Notes under the pieces: model-generated
Database searches by the model: none
Seen by the model: only the letters and a program-made list of their open reading frames with translations
What the model was told of the DNA's origin: nothing
NCBI RefSeq assembly: GCF_008704855.1
Contig: NZ_CP023691.1
Coordinates: 5,332,001 to 5,396,000, forward strand
DNA from: Streptomyces platensis
GTDB taxonomy: Bacteria; Actinomycetota; Actinomycetes; Streptomycetales; Streptomycetaceae
DNA: 64,000 nucleotides
Reading direction: 5' to 3'
Shown: positions 8,387 through 16,527 of the stretch, in pieces
Numbering within the stretch: position 1 is the stretch's first letter
Layout: each line of letters starts with the position of its first letter
Program-made: the position numbers and the translations under genes

Positions 8387-9520
8387 ATGACCCGGCTGCC
8401 CGACTTCCGCCTCGAAACGTACTTCTCCCGCTGGGAGTTCACCGCCCGCCACCATCTGACCGCCTCCGACGTCCAGACCATGACACTCGGCGAGCTGCTC
8501 GGGCTGGCCGACGACACGGACCGGGAAGCCTTCGAGAACCTGTCCCTGGGCTACACCGAGACCTTCGGCGACCCGGCCCTGCGCGAGGTGATCGCCCAGA
8601 CCTACGAGCAGGCCGGCGCGGACGACGTCATCTGTTTCGCGGGCGCCGAGGAAGCCCTCTATCTGGCGATGAATGTGCTGCTCGGCGCCGGTGACCACGC
8701 GGTGGTGGTGACCCCGAACTACCAGGCCGCCGAGACCGTGCCGCTGGCACTGTGCGAGGTCACCGGCGTGGCCCTCGACGCGAACCGGGACTGGGCCCTG
8801 GACCTCGACGAGGTGGCGGCGGCGATCCGGCCCAATACCCGGGTCGTCTCGGTGAACTTCCCCAACAACCCGACCGGCAAAGTCCTCGGCACGGCTGACT
8901 TCCTCGCCCTGGCCCGTCTGTGCGACGAGCGCGGCATCCACCTGTTCAGCGACGAGGTCTACCGCGGCCTGGAACGTGACCCGGCCCGCACCCTGCCGCA
9001 CGCCGCCGATGTGTCGGAGCGTGCACTGTCGTTGAACGTGACCTCGAAGTCCCTGGGGCTTCCCGGGCTGCGCATCGGCTGGATCACCTGCCGGGACCGC
9101 GCGCTGCGTGCCCGTCTGGAGCGGGCCAAGCACTACACCACCATCTGCAACTCCGCGCCCAGCGAGGTCCTGGCCCGTATCGCGCTGAAGGCCCGCGAGA
9201 CGATCCTGCACCGCAACCGGGCCCTGATCGCGGCCAATCTGCCGGCTTTCGAGGCCTTCTTCGCCGAGTTCGCCGACGACTTCGCATGGCAGCGGCCGGA
9301 CGGCGGATGCGTCGCCTACCCCCGCTACCTCGGCGCCGACGGCGTGGAGGACTTCTGCACCCGCCTGGTGGAGGAAGCCGGCGTTCTGCTGCTGCCCGCG
9401 AGTATCTACCGCTCGGAACTCACCGCCACTCCCGCCGACCGTTTCCGCATCGGCATCGGCCGCCGCAACCCCGAAGAGGGCCTGGCGGCCTTCGCCGACT
9501 GGATGCGGGCGCGCCGATGA
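8387..9520 (+). CDS. PLP-dependent aminotransferase, class I/II (VioD-like)
   Basis: Fold-type I enzyme of 377 residues with PNNPTGK, DEVYRGLE and the PLP-binding Lys in TSKSLGLPGLRIGW (about K221). The opening (LETYFSRWEFTARHHL) and layout recall capreomycidine synthase VioD and related aminotransferases that act on guanidino amino acids, rather than aspartate aminotransferases. It starts 5 bases after the regulator gene and overlaps the next gene by 4 bases (ATGA), implying translational coupling. With the OCD-family partner, an arginine or 2-keto-arginine type substrate is plausible. That is inference; a generic amino-acid aminotransferase is the safe call. Confidence 0.82.
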   Translation: MTRLPDFRLETYFSRWEFTARHHLTASDVQTMTLGELLGLADDTDREAFENLSLGYTETFGDPALREVIAQTYEQAGADDVICFAGAEEALYLAMNVLLGAGDHAVVVTPNYQAAETVPLALCEVTGVALDANRDWALDLDEVAAAIRPNTRVVSVNFPNNPTGKVLGTADFLALARLCDERGIHLFSDEVYRGLERDPARTLPHAADVSERALSLNVTSKSLGLPGLRIGWITCRDRALRARLERAKHYTTICNSAPSEVLARIALKARETILHRNRALIAANLPAFEAFFAEFADDFAWQRPDGGCVAYPRYLGADGVEDFCTRLVEEAGVLLLPASIYRSELTATPADRFRIGIGRRNPEEGLAAFADWMRARR

Positions 9521-10458
9521 CGCTCGCCGTCTTCGACGCGGCGGCCATCGAACGGGCCACCACCTCGCGGCTGGTCCTCGACACCATCCGTGACGCGCTC
9601 ATCGCGCACGCGGAAGGCCGCACCCACGTGCCGCCGCCGCTGCATCTGGACTTTGCCGAGGCCGACGGGGACTGCCACGTCAAAGCCGGCTGGATCACCG
9701 GCGCCGCCGACTTCACCGTCAAGATCGCGACCGGCTTCTACGGCAACCCGGCGCGCGGTCTCTCCGCCAACCACGGTCTGGTCTGCGTCGTCAGCGCCCG
9801 CACCGGACAGCCGCGCGCGCTCCTCGACGACCGCGGTCTGCTGACCGCCTGGCGCACCGCCGCCGCGGGCGCGCTGATCACCCATGCCATGGCCCGCCCC
9901 GCCGCCGGCACGCTGGCCGTCTTCGGCACCGGCGAACAGGCCCGCCTCCAGGCCCTCTGGCTGGCCGAACTCCGGCCGGTGGGCCTGGTGCTGGTCCACG
10001 GCCGCACCCCGGACAAGGCCCACGCCCTGTGCGACACACTCGGCGCGCACGGCCTGGCCGCCCGTCCCGCCGGGGCGGCAGAGGCGGCCCGGGCCGACAT
10101 GATCATCACCGCGACACCGGCCCGGTCCCCCGTTCTGGACGCCGACCGGGTGCGTGCGGGTGCCCATGTGACCGGCATCGGCACGGACATGCCGCACAAG
10201 AACGAGCTGCCGCCCGCCCTCTTCCACCGCGCACAGCTGATCGCCACCGACGACCATGCCCAGTGCCTGGACCACGGCGACTTCGGTCACGCGGTCCGTG
10301 CCGGGGCCGCCGCCGAGGACGGCGACATCGCGGCCGGCCTGCTGCTCAAGGCGCCCGTCGACCGGCCGGAGGCCGCGATCACGGTCGCCGACCTCACCGG
10401 TGTCGGAGCGCTCGACGCGGCGCTCGCCTCGGCCGTCCTCGGCCGGCTCCGGGAGTGA
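9517..10458 (+). CDS. Ornithine cyclodeaminase / mu-crystallin family protein
   Basis: NAD(P)-binding protein of 313 residues. The N-terminal half has HVPPPLHLDF and the substrate-side KIATGFYGNP with SANHGLV. The Rossmann part begins at VFGTGEQARLQ (about 134-144) and continues with IITATPARSP and GAHVTGIGTDMPHKNELP. Family members include ornithine cyclodeaminase, ketimine reductases, EutC and DauB, which reduces 2-keto-arginine. It is coupled by a 4-base overlap to the aminotransferase and sits under a DauR-like regulator. That favours keto-acid/amino-acid interconversion over ornithine-to-proline cyclisation. Exact reaction not determinable by eye. Confidence 0.85.
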   Translation: MTLAVFDAAAIERATTSRLVLDTIRDALIAHAEGRTHVPPPLHLDFAEADGDCHVKAGWITGAADFTVKIATGFYGNPARGLSANHGLVCVVSARTGQPRALLDDRGLLTAWRTAAAGALITHAMARPAAGTLAVFGTGEQARLQALWLAELRPVGLVLVHGRTPDKAHALCDTLGAHGLAARPAGAAEAARADMIITATPARSPVLDADRVRAGAHVTGIGTDMPHKNELPPALFHRAQLIATDDHAQCLDHGDFGHAVRAGAAAEDGDIAAGLLLKAPVDRPEAAITVADLTGVGALDAALASAVLGRLRE

Positions 10459-10466
10459 ACGCCCAG

Positions 10467-10497
10467 GAGCCGGCACCCTGGCCGGGCCACGGCTCCT
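10467..10497. terminator. Hairpin between convergent genes
   Basis: An 8-bp stem, AGGAGCCG with CGGCTCCT, lies just after the OCD-family gene and before the end of the convergent SRPBCC gene. Modest terminator candidate. Confidence 0.5.
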
Positions 10498-10545
10498 GTG
10501 CTCCGTAGTGGCCCGCGGGGACGGCGGTGCGGCGGAGCCGCGTGC

Positions 10546-11043
10546 TCAGCTCCGTACGGCCGCGGCCAGCCGCTCCAGCGTCGTGGTCATCGCCGGGCCC
10601 ATCCGCCGTGGGTAGCCGGGGAGTTCCACGATGAGACGGGGGAGCCGGGCGCGCGACCAGTCAAAGGTGTGGGTGACCCGGGTGGTGACCTCGCTGCCGT
10701 CGCCGGGGCTGTCCGTGCCGCCCGTGCCGTTCACGGGCGTCAGTTCGTAGCGCCAGCGCTGCCCGCCGACCAGCCGCCGGCCACGGAGTTCGCCCCAGGT
10801 CTCCCAGGCGATCAGCCGGTCCTTCTCGTACTCCACCACGACATTCACCGACCGGTACGCGATCCGGCCCTGTGCCATTCCCATGCTGAACCGGTCGCCG
10901 GGCCCCAGCGGCGACGGCCCCTGCGGGCGGCCGCGCAGCATTCCCGAGCCGTCCAGCTCGGCGTGCCGGGCCGGGTCCCGGAGGAGGTCGAAGAGCTCCC
11001 GCGGTGTGGCGACGATGTCCCTGCTGACCGATATGGCCCTCAT
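10546..11043 (-). CDS. SRPBCC (START-like) family protein
   Basis: A 165-residue polyketide-cyclase/dehydrase-like protein. It opens with ISVSRDIVATPRELFDLLRDPARHAELDGSG, the usual first strand and helices of the helix-grip fold. YEKDRLIAWETWGE and TRVTHTFDW strands follow, and a long C-terminal helix ends the protein. Such proteins bind small hydrophobic ligands; no catalytic residues can be assigned. The ATG at 11043 has AGAGGGG upstream. Single gene, convergent with the preceding operon and divergent from the aldolase gene. Confidence 0.8.
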   Translation of the reverse strand: MRAISVSRDIVATPRELFDLLRDPARHAELDGSGMLRGRPQGPSPLGPGDRFSMGMAQGRIAYRSVNVVVEYEKDRLIAWETWGELRGRRLVGGQRWRYELTPVNGTGGTDSPGDGSEVTTRVTHTFDWSRARLPRLIVELPGYPRRMGPAMTTTLERLAAAVRS

Positions 11044-11185
11044 GGTGTGCCCCTCTGCTGCCGGTCCTGGTGCCCTCATCATGCAGGCAGTGGGAAGTGC
11101 GCCGGTCGCGGCCCTGTTTACCTGCGGTAGCGGAAGGTACCTTCCGCATCGAGCATCACGCCGTACGTGCCAGAGGAGGGCCGCG

Positions 11186-11971
11186 ATGCCCGAGCCGACG
11201 CCCATACCCACCGATCAGCTGCACTTCGCGATGCCGCCGACGCATGCGACCGTCGAGGGCGAGCGGCGCTACCGCAAGGAGCGCCTGGTCGCGGCGCTGC
11301 GTCTCTTCGGGCGCCATGGCTTCGAGGAGGGCGTCGCGGGCCATATCACCGTGCGCGACCCGGAGTTCCCGCACTGCTTCTGGGTCAACCCCTTCGGGAT
11401 GTCCTTCCGGCACCTCAGGGTCAGCGATCTGATCATGGTGAACGCGGAGGGAAAGGTCGTCGACGGCCGCTACCACGTCAACCAGGCGGCGTTCGCCATC
11501 CATTCCCAGGTCCACCAGGCCCGCCCCGACGTCATCGCGGCGGCGCACAGCCACTCCACCTACGGCCGGGCGCTGTCCTCACTGGGCGAGCTGCTGGAGC
11601 CGATCACCCAGGACGTCTGCGCGTTCTATGAGGACCACGCGCTCTTCGACGACTACACGGGCGTGGTGGTCGACGAGGGGGAAGGACGGCGGATCGCGGC
11701 CGCCCTCGGGCCCCACAAGGCGGTGATCCTGCGCAACCACGGGCTGCTGACGGTCGGCGACTCGGTGGACGCGGCGGCGTGGTGGTTCCTCACGATGGAG
11801 CGGTCCTGCCAGGTCCAGCTGGCCGCCAAGGCCGCCGGCGAGCCGGTGCTGATCGACCACCACAACGCCGTCCACACGCGCGAACAGCTGGGCAACGACC
11901 TGGTCGCCTGGATCAACTACCAGCCGCTGTACCAGCAGATCGTGCGTACCGAGCCGGACCTCTTCGACTAG
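11186..11971 (+). CDS. Class II aldolase/adducin family protein
   Basis: A 261-residue metal-dependent aldolase-fold protein. Zinc ligands are visible as AAAHSHSTYG (His about 120 and 122) and LRNHGLLTVG (His about 185). GVAGHITVRDP and the PFGMSF loop bind the phosphate or carboxylate end of the substrate. Relatives cleave sugar phosphates or act as decarboxylases and epimerases. Many Streptomyces copies are annotated only to family level, and I cannot narrow the substrate. The ATG at 11186 has GAGGAGGG 5 bases upstream. Monocistronic: a repeat tract and terminator follow. Confidence 0.88.
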   Translation: MPEPTPIPTDQLHFAMPPTHATVEGERRYRKERLVAALRLFGRHGFEEGVAGHITVRDPEFPHCFWVNPFGMSFRHLRVSDLIMVNAEGKVVDGRYHVNQAAFAIHSQVHQARPDVIAAAHSHSTYGRALSSLGELLEPITQDVCAFYEDHALFDDYTGVVVDEGEGRRIAAALGPHKAVILRNHGLLTVGDSVDAAAWWFLTMERSCQVQLAAKAAGEPVLIDHHNAVHTREQLGNDLVAWINYQPLYQQIVRTEPDLFD

Positions 11972-11980
11972 GGCGCACCC

Positions 11981-12036
11981 GGGTGGCCGGGTGGCCGGGT
12001 GGCCGGGTGGCCGGGTGGCCGGGTGGCCGGGTGGCC
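11981..12036 (+). repeat. 8-bp tandem repeat GGGTGGCC x7
   Basis: Seven exact copies of GGGTGGCC lie immediately after the aldolase stop and before the terminator hairpin. Simple-sequence tract, prone to slippage; no coding role. Confidence 0.9.
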
Positions 12037-12056
12037 CGGCGGCCGCGGCCGGGTGG

Positions 12057-12092
12057 GTGCCCTGCGGGGCGTACGGCGGTCCCGCAGGGCAC
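12057..12092. terminator. Bidirectional terminator
   Basis: A 12-bp perfect stem, GTGCCCTGCGGG with CCCGCAGGGCAC and a 12-base loop, between convergent genes. Confidence 0.8.
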
Positions 12093-12098
12093 CCCGCC

Positions 12099-12857
12099 TC
12101 ACGGATGCGGGAACAGTTCGAAGAACGGCGAGGCCGTCGCCGAGATGCCGCGGCTGAACGGGGCGTCGAAATCCCAGACCAGGAACAGCAGAAAGGCGAT
12201 CAGCGCGCTGAAGAGGCCCGCCATCAGCAACTCCCGCCCCGAACGCCGGATTTGCAGGGTGAACATGACACCGATCGAGATGGCACCCCCGATGATCAGT
12301 CCGAACCACACCACCCCCGGCAGCGTCGACTCGGCCGCGTTCGCCCGCGCGGTGCGGGCCCCGTCGGCCACCGCGACCTGGTCGACGAGGGGCTGGTACG
12401 ACTGTCCCTCGAAGTCATTGCGCGGACGGTAATCGGTGACATCCGCCCGGACCTTCGTCAGCAGCTCGGTACCGCGCCCGGTCAGCTCCCCCTTCTCGGC
12501 CATCACGGGCCACTCCTTGTGCACCACATGGCTCACATACGCATCGACATCCGCGCGGATACGGTCCCGCACCGGTGCGGGGTAGGCCCGGGCCCGCGCA
12601 CTGACCTCGTGCAGCGCCTGCGCCTCGGTCCGTACGGTGTCCTCGGCCGCGCTTCTGGCCTCCCACACACCGGCGATGGCCAGCCCCAGCACGATCGCGT
12701 ACACCACCCCCACCATCATCGTCAGATACTCGATCACATCGGGTGTTTCGGACGGGTCGTCGTCCTCGGTGATCCGGCGCTCCTTCAGCACCGTGATGGT
12801 CAGGACGACGCCGCAAGCAGCGGCCATGGCGAGGGTCAATACCAGCCATTGCGACAT
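12099..12857 (-). CDS. DUF4239-type membrane protein
   Basis: A 252-residue integral membrane protein. An N-terminal helix (about 5-22) and a second (about 45-65, MMVGVVYAIVLGLAIAGVW) precede a long soluble region with RTEAQALHEVSARARAYP. Two C-terminal helices follow: VVWFGLIIGGAISIGVMF and LLMAGLFSALIAFLLFLVW. This pattern (bestrophin-like DUF4239) is widespread in actinobacteria without known function. It starts 9 bases downstream of the proline-rich gene and probably forms a two-gene operon with it. Confidence 0.82.
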   Translation of the reverse strand: MSQWLVLTLAMAAACGVVLTITVLKERRITEDDDPSETPDVIEYLTMMVGVVYAIVLGLAIAGVWEARSAAEDTVRTEAQALHEVSARARAYPAPVRDRIRADVDAYVSHVVHKEWPVMAEKGELTGRGTELLTKVRADVTDYRPRNDFEGQSYQPLVDQVAVADGARTARANAAESTLPGVVWFGLIIGGAISIGVMFTLQIRRSGRELLMAGLFSALIAFLLFLVWDFDAPFSRGISATASPFFELFPHP

Positions 12858-12866
12858 GGAGACCTC

Positions 12867-13580
12867 CTACGAGGAACGGCGCCCGGCGGAACCGGACGAG
12901 GAGCTCGAACGGGGACGGAGGGCGGCGCCGGCCAGCACGGCCGGGGCGGTGAGCAGCAGGGTCGTGGTCACCACGGAGCGCCCGGCGCGCGGCCGGTGGG
13001 ACGGCCGTGCGTAGCTGCGGGGCAGGACGGGTGGCGGTGACGCCGGGCGGCGGACGACGGGTGGGGGCTTCGGCTTCGGCGGGGGCGGCGGCGCCGTGGG
13101 ACGGGCGCGCGGAGTGGGTGGCGGTGGCGGTGTCGGTGGCGGCGGTGGTGGCGGTGGCGGGGGAGGTGCCGGCCGGGGGGTATGGGCACGGGGCGGCGGG
13201 GGCGCGGGCTTGGGGACGTGGGGGCGCGGTGCCGGCCGGTGGGAGGGCGTCGGCGGGGGCTTGGTCCGGCTACAGGGGAAGTGCCAGCCGCGCGGCATGG
13301 GGAAGTCCGTCGGTACGTCCACCGGCGGCGCCGTTCCGGCGTAGGCGCAATTGTCGCCGGTGACCGGGCGGTCGGGCCGGCCAAGCGCGGTGGCCGCGGG
13401 CGCGATGACGAGCAGCGCGGCGATCCCGGCCAGCAGAAGGAACGCGGCGGCGGTCCGCAGCCCGGGACCGCCGGGGCGCGGTCCGTCCGGCCGTCGCGGC
13501 GCAGTCGGTCTGACCAGGTCATCGCAGCTGTGCGATCCGTGAATTCCGATTATTTGACGCACGGCGAGAGCTTGCGCCAC
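12867..13580 (-). CDS. Proline-rich membrane/secreted protein
   Basis: Unrecognised protein of up to 237 residues. A hydrophobic segment, AAAFLLLAGIAALLVIAPAATA (about 46-67), precedes a short Cys-containing domain (GDNCAYAGTAPPVDVPTDFPMPRGWHFPC shown in part; two Cys could form a disulfide). An extreme Pro-rich stretch (about 110-185, including a run of about 11 Pro) follows, then a second hydrophobic segment near the C-terminus. Likely anchored with its Pro-rich part outside. The start is uncertain: ATG 13580 or GTG 13562, neither with a good ribosome site. Composition is strongly biased, but the opposite-strand frames look like shadows. Confidence 0.6.
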   Translation of the reverse strand: MAQALAVRQIIGIHGSHSCDDLVRPTAPRRPDGPRPGGPGLRTAAAFLLLAGIAALLVIAPAATALGRPDRPVTGDNCAYAGTAPPVDVPTDFPMPRGWHFPCSRTKPPPTPSHRPAPRPHVPKPAPPPPRAHTPRPAPPPPPPPPPPPTPPPPPTPRARPTAPPPPPKPKPPPVVRRPASPPPVLPRSYARPSHRPRAGRSVVTTTLLLTAPAVLAGAALRPRSSSSSGSAGRRSS

Positions 13581-13930
13581 GCGCCCACCGCTCAGCCTTC
13601 GCGGTGGCCCGGTTCGCCCGAATAGGGGACATGCCCCGGTTCCCCGGCCGGCGCGCCGGTCAGGTGTACGGGGGCCGCGAATTCCCTGTGCGGGGGCGTG
13701 GGTTCCTCGGTGCGCAGGTGCCGTTGCTCAGCTGCCGGTGGGGCGGTGCCCGGCGCCGCTGTGAGGGCGGCTGGCGCGGGGGCGGAGCCCGTTCACGGCC
13801 GGACGTCAACACAGCGCTGCGCCCGCCACCCGCCACCAACTGGACGTTTGAGGCGCCTCCTGCGGGGTGCGGCACAATTCGCCTTCGGAGAACTCAAGTT
13901 GATGATCAGCGGTGGCGGGCGGTAACGGAC
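13581..13930. other. 350-bp upstream region without gene
   Basis: Separates two divergent membrane-protein genes. It includes a lower-GC patch at about 13875-13910 (CACAATTC, CAAGTTGATGATC) that could hold the promoter of the rightward gene. No RNA or operator recognised. Confidence 0.4.
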
Positions 13931-15232
13931 GTGTCGGTGGATGCGGCGGGCAGAATGGCCGGAACGGGCGAGCCGGGGGAGGGCGCGGAGCGCGCCGCCG
14001 GCGGCGAGTGCCGGTGCGGACGGTGCCCGCACGGCGCTCGGGCGGGGCACCAGCAGGCGGTTGCCGCGTTCATCGCGCTCCGCGAGGACTTCGCCGCCGG
14101 GCGCGGGGTGCCGGCCGGACTGGCGCGTTCCGCCGGTGCGGCCCGGCAGTGGGTCTCCGACGAACTCACGCTGTCCGCGAGGGAGGTCGCCCGGCGGCGC
14201 GCCGCCGGAAAGGCCGCCTGGCTGGCGGCCGTACGGTGGCGCACCCTGCTCGCCGTTTGGAGCGCGGCGGTGGCGCTGCTGCTCGGACAGGCGCTGACCG
14301 CCCTCGGCACCGGCTGGACGGCCGCCCGCACGGCGGGACTGGCCGCAGCCGTCGTACTGGCGCTGGGGCTCACCGCGGCGGCCTGGTGGCACCGGGCGCA
14401 CGGCGGGGCGCTGGCGCCGCTGATCGGCGAGGACGGGCGGCTGTCCACCTCACGGACGATCGCGGCGGGCTGGGCGGCCGCGGTGCTGTACGCCGTCCTG
14501 ACGGTGGTCGTGCAGCAGGTGACGGCCGCGGGCCCGGACGAGCGGCGCCCGCTGCTCCAGGGCGTGGCGCTCGCACGGTCCGGCGCGCTGCTGGTGGCGC
14601 TCGCCCTCGGGTGCGCGGTGGCCGTGCTGGCCTACGGGCTGGTGGCCTCGCGGGTGCGGTCGGGACGGCTTCAGAAGGTGCCCGCGGAGCGGCCGCGGGC
14701 CGCCGATCTGCTGACGGACGACGCGGGGCGGGGCAGTCTCCTGGACGTGCAGTACGTCCTGGTGAACGCGGCCGTGCTGGGGTGCGCGCTGGTACGGCTG
14801 GCCGGGCAACCGGCGCAATTGCCGCAGCTCCCCTGGGGGTTGGTGGTCCTCCTCGCGCTCTCCGGGGCGACCTATCTGTGGGGGAAGGCGGTGGCGGGCG
14901 GGCGGCCGGTGATCCTCTCGGTCGTCCGCTCCCGCGAGCTGGGCGATCTCGCCGCGCCGGTCCGTACCGGCGACGACATCGAGATCCGCGGCGCCGGTTT
15001 CGTCCCGCCGGGCGCCGGGACCCCCGACCGGCTTGCCCGGACCGTCGTACGCATCGGAGACGTACATGTCCCCGTCCCGCTGGTCCCGGTGGCCGGCGGC
15101 TTCACCAACCCGACGGACGGCGTGCTGACGGTCCCGGTACCGGTCGACGTCGAGCCCGGCCGGGTGGAGGTCCGCGTGGTCACGGCGGCGGGCGTGGAGA
15201 CGAAGGGGTATGTGATCGACGTCGTGGACTAG
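13931..15232 (+). CDS. Multi-pass membrane protein of unknown function
   Basis: Not recognised. About 433 residues. A Cys-containing N-terminal patch (GGECRCGRCPHG) and a soluble helix lead to four or more transmembrane segments: LLAVWSAAVALLLGQALTAL, GLAAAVVLALGLTAAAWW, TIAAGWAAAVLYAVLTVVV, and GALLVALALGCAVAVLAYG, plus LPWGLVVLLALSGATYLWG. The C-terminal about 130 residues are soluble and beta-rich (IEIRGAGFVPPG..., VVRIGDVHVPVPLVPVAGGFTNPTDG), reminiscent of an IPT/TIG-type fold. Start uncertain: GTG 13931, GTG 13937 or ATG 13955, none with a strong ribosome site. Confidence 0.7.
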   Translation: MSVDAAGRMAGTGEPGEGAERAAGGECRCGRCPHGARAGHQQAVAAFIALREDFAAGRGVPAGLARSAGAARQWVSDELTLSAREVARRRAAGKAAWLAAVRWRTLLAVWSAAVALLLGQALTALGTGWTAARTAGLAAAVVLALGLTAAAWWHRAHGGALAPLIGEDGRLSTSRTIAAGWAAAVLYAVLTVVVQQVTAAGPDERRPLLQGVALARSGALLVALALGCAVAVLAYGLVASRVRSGRLQKVPAERPRAADLLTDDAGRGSLLDVQYVLVNAAVLGCALVRLAGQPAQLPQLPWGLVVLLALSGATYLWGKAVAGGRPVILSVVRSRELGDLAAPVRTGDDIEIRGAGFVPPGAGTPDRLARTVVRIGDVHVPVPLVPVAGGFTNPTDGVLTVPVPVDVEPGRVEVRVVTAAGVETKGYVIDVVD

Positions 15233-15659
15233 GCGATGGCGGGCGGGTTCGGTGGGGACGGCGGATTCGGCGGATTCGGCGGTTCGGTGGTGCCGGAGTG
15301 TGCGGCGTGGCCGGCCGGTGGGTCATGGTCGGGCCCTGCGGATGACGGTGGGGCCCTGCGGGGCGGGGGCGGGTCCCCGGCCCTGTGGGGCAGGGTCGGG
15401 TCCCGCGGATCATGGGTGGTCCCGCGGCACCCTGGCGCGGCGCCTCGCCGGGTGCCTGGCGCCGGTCATCGGGCGGCGACGGGCGTGGTCGGTGCCGCCC
15501 GTGGCGCCCGGGTGCTGCTGCGTGACGATTCTGTGTGGCGCAGTGGCCTGAAGTGCATCGGTCCGTTGAACCTCTCGCGCACGTGCGTACGTATCTCCCC
15601 AGGAGGCGCGGGCGCGGGCACAATCGTCTGCGCCCGGTGGCAACGGAGAGGCGGACGTC
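15233..15659. other. 427-bp gene-free GC-rich interval
   Basis: Holds short G-rich direct repeats (GGCGGATTC repeated at about 15257-15280) and self-complementary GGGCCC/GGGTCCC runs at about 15340-15420. The ribosome site of the DoxX gene (GGAGAGGCGG) is at its right end. No gene supported. Confidence 0.4.
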
Positions 15660-16205
15660 ATGGTGCACGCGAATCGTACGATCGGTGCCGACTTGGGAGG
15701 GGCGGGCGTCGAGGGTGCCGGCGCCGGATTGCGGGCGCAGCTGGCGCGGCATGCGCTGCTCCCCTTGCGGCTCTTTCTGGGGGCGACCTTCCTCTATGCG
15801 GGCATCGACAAGCTGACGGATCCGGCGTTCCTGGCGGCCGGTGGCGCGGGTTCGCTCGGCGAGATGCTGCGCCAGGTCCATGACGCGGCGGCGCTGCCGC
15901 AGCTCGTGGAGATCGCGCAGAAGAGTCCGGTGGGCTTCGGCTATGCCATCGCGGCCGGTGAACTGGCGGTGGGACTCGGGACTCTGGTGGGGCTGCTGGG
16001 GCGGCTGGCGGCGTTCGGCGGTGCGCTGATCTCGCTGACGCTGTGGCTCACCGTGAGCTGGGCGACCACGCCCTACTACTACGGCAATGACCTCGCCTAC
16101 CTGGTGGCCTGGATCCCGCTCCTGCTGGCCGGTACGCCGAGGTTCTCCCTGGACGCCGCCCTGGCGAACCGCCGTAAGCGGCACGGGGCGCAGTTGTTCG
16201 GCTGA
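15660..16205 (+). CDS. DoxX family membrane protein
   Basis: A 181-residue quinone-oxidoreductase-related membrane protein. The DoxX signature LRLFLGATFLYAGIDKLTDPAFL (about 39-61; GxDKLxDPxF core) is followed by GFGYAIAAGELAVGLGTLVGLLGR, ALISLTLWLTVSW and YLVAWIPLLLAGTPRFSLDA. This gives four predicted helices. Family members are linked to thiosulfate:quinone oxidoreductases or oxidative-stress membrane complexes; the specific role here is unknown. ATG 15660 has GGAGAGGCGGA upstream. Single gene, convergent with the PspC operon. Confidence 0.85.
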   Translation: MVHANRTIGADLGGAGVEGAGAGLRAQLARHALLPLRLFLGATFLYAGIDKLTDPAFLAAGGAGSLGEMLRQVHDAAALPQLVEIAQKSPVGFGYAIAAGELAVGLGTLVGLLGRLAAFGGALISLTLWLTVSWATTPYYYGNDLAYLVAWIPLLLAGTPRFSLDAALANRRKRHGAQLFG

Positions 16206-16296
16206 GGGCTGTCCCGCAAGCGGCGGGGGCGGTTCATGAGGGCCGGGGCGAGGGCGCTGATGCCGGGGCGCGGTGGCGGTGCCGTCGGTAGTCGTG

Positions 16297-16527
16297 TCAG
16301 GAGCCTTTCGAGGAGGTGCTGTCGGTGTGCGGGTGGAGCGGGCGGCGGGTCCTGGTCCAGACGGCTGCGGTGATGCCGGAGAGCAGCAGGCCGGCCGGGA
16401 GGGTGAGGAAGAGCCATGGGCCGGGGGCATCCCAGAGGCCAAGGGCGTCGAGGCCGTAGGCCGTGCCGAGGGTGAGGGCGGTGAGGCCGGAGATCAGGCG
16501 GGCCGGTTCGAAGGGGTGGCGCTTCAC
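16297..16527 (-). CDS. Small two-helix membrane protein
   Basis: A 76-residue protein with helices LISGLTALTLGTAYGLDAL and PWLFLTLPAGLLLSGITAAVW and a basic, hydrophilic C-terminus. Its ATG overlaps the stop of the PspC gene (ATGA), so it is translationally coupled and probably works with that protein. Not otherwise recognised; homologues are usually found behind PspC genes in Streptomyces. Confidence 0.75.
   Translation of the reverse strand: MKRHPFEPARLISGLTALTLGTAYGLDALGLWDAPGPWLFLTLPAGLLLSGITAAVWTRTRRPLHPHTDSTSSKGS

Noticed and set aside
8387..10458. Viomycin/capreomycin-type antibiotic cluster
   Set aside because: Only a VioD-like aminotransferase and an OCD-family protein are present; no NRPS, hydroxylase or resistance genes nearby.
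11981..12036. Possible CRISPR or protein-binding array
   Set aside because: 8-bp units without spacers; simple tandem repeat.
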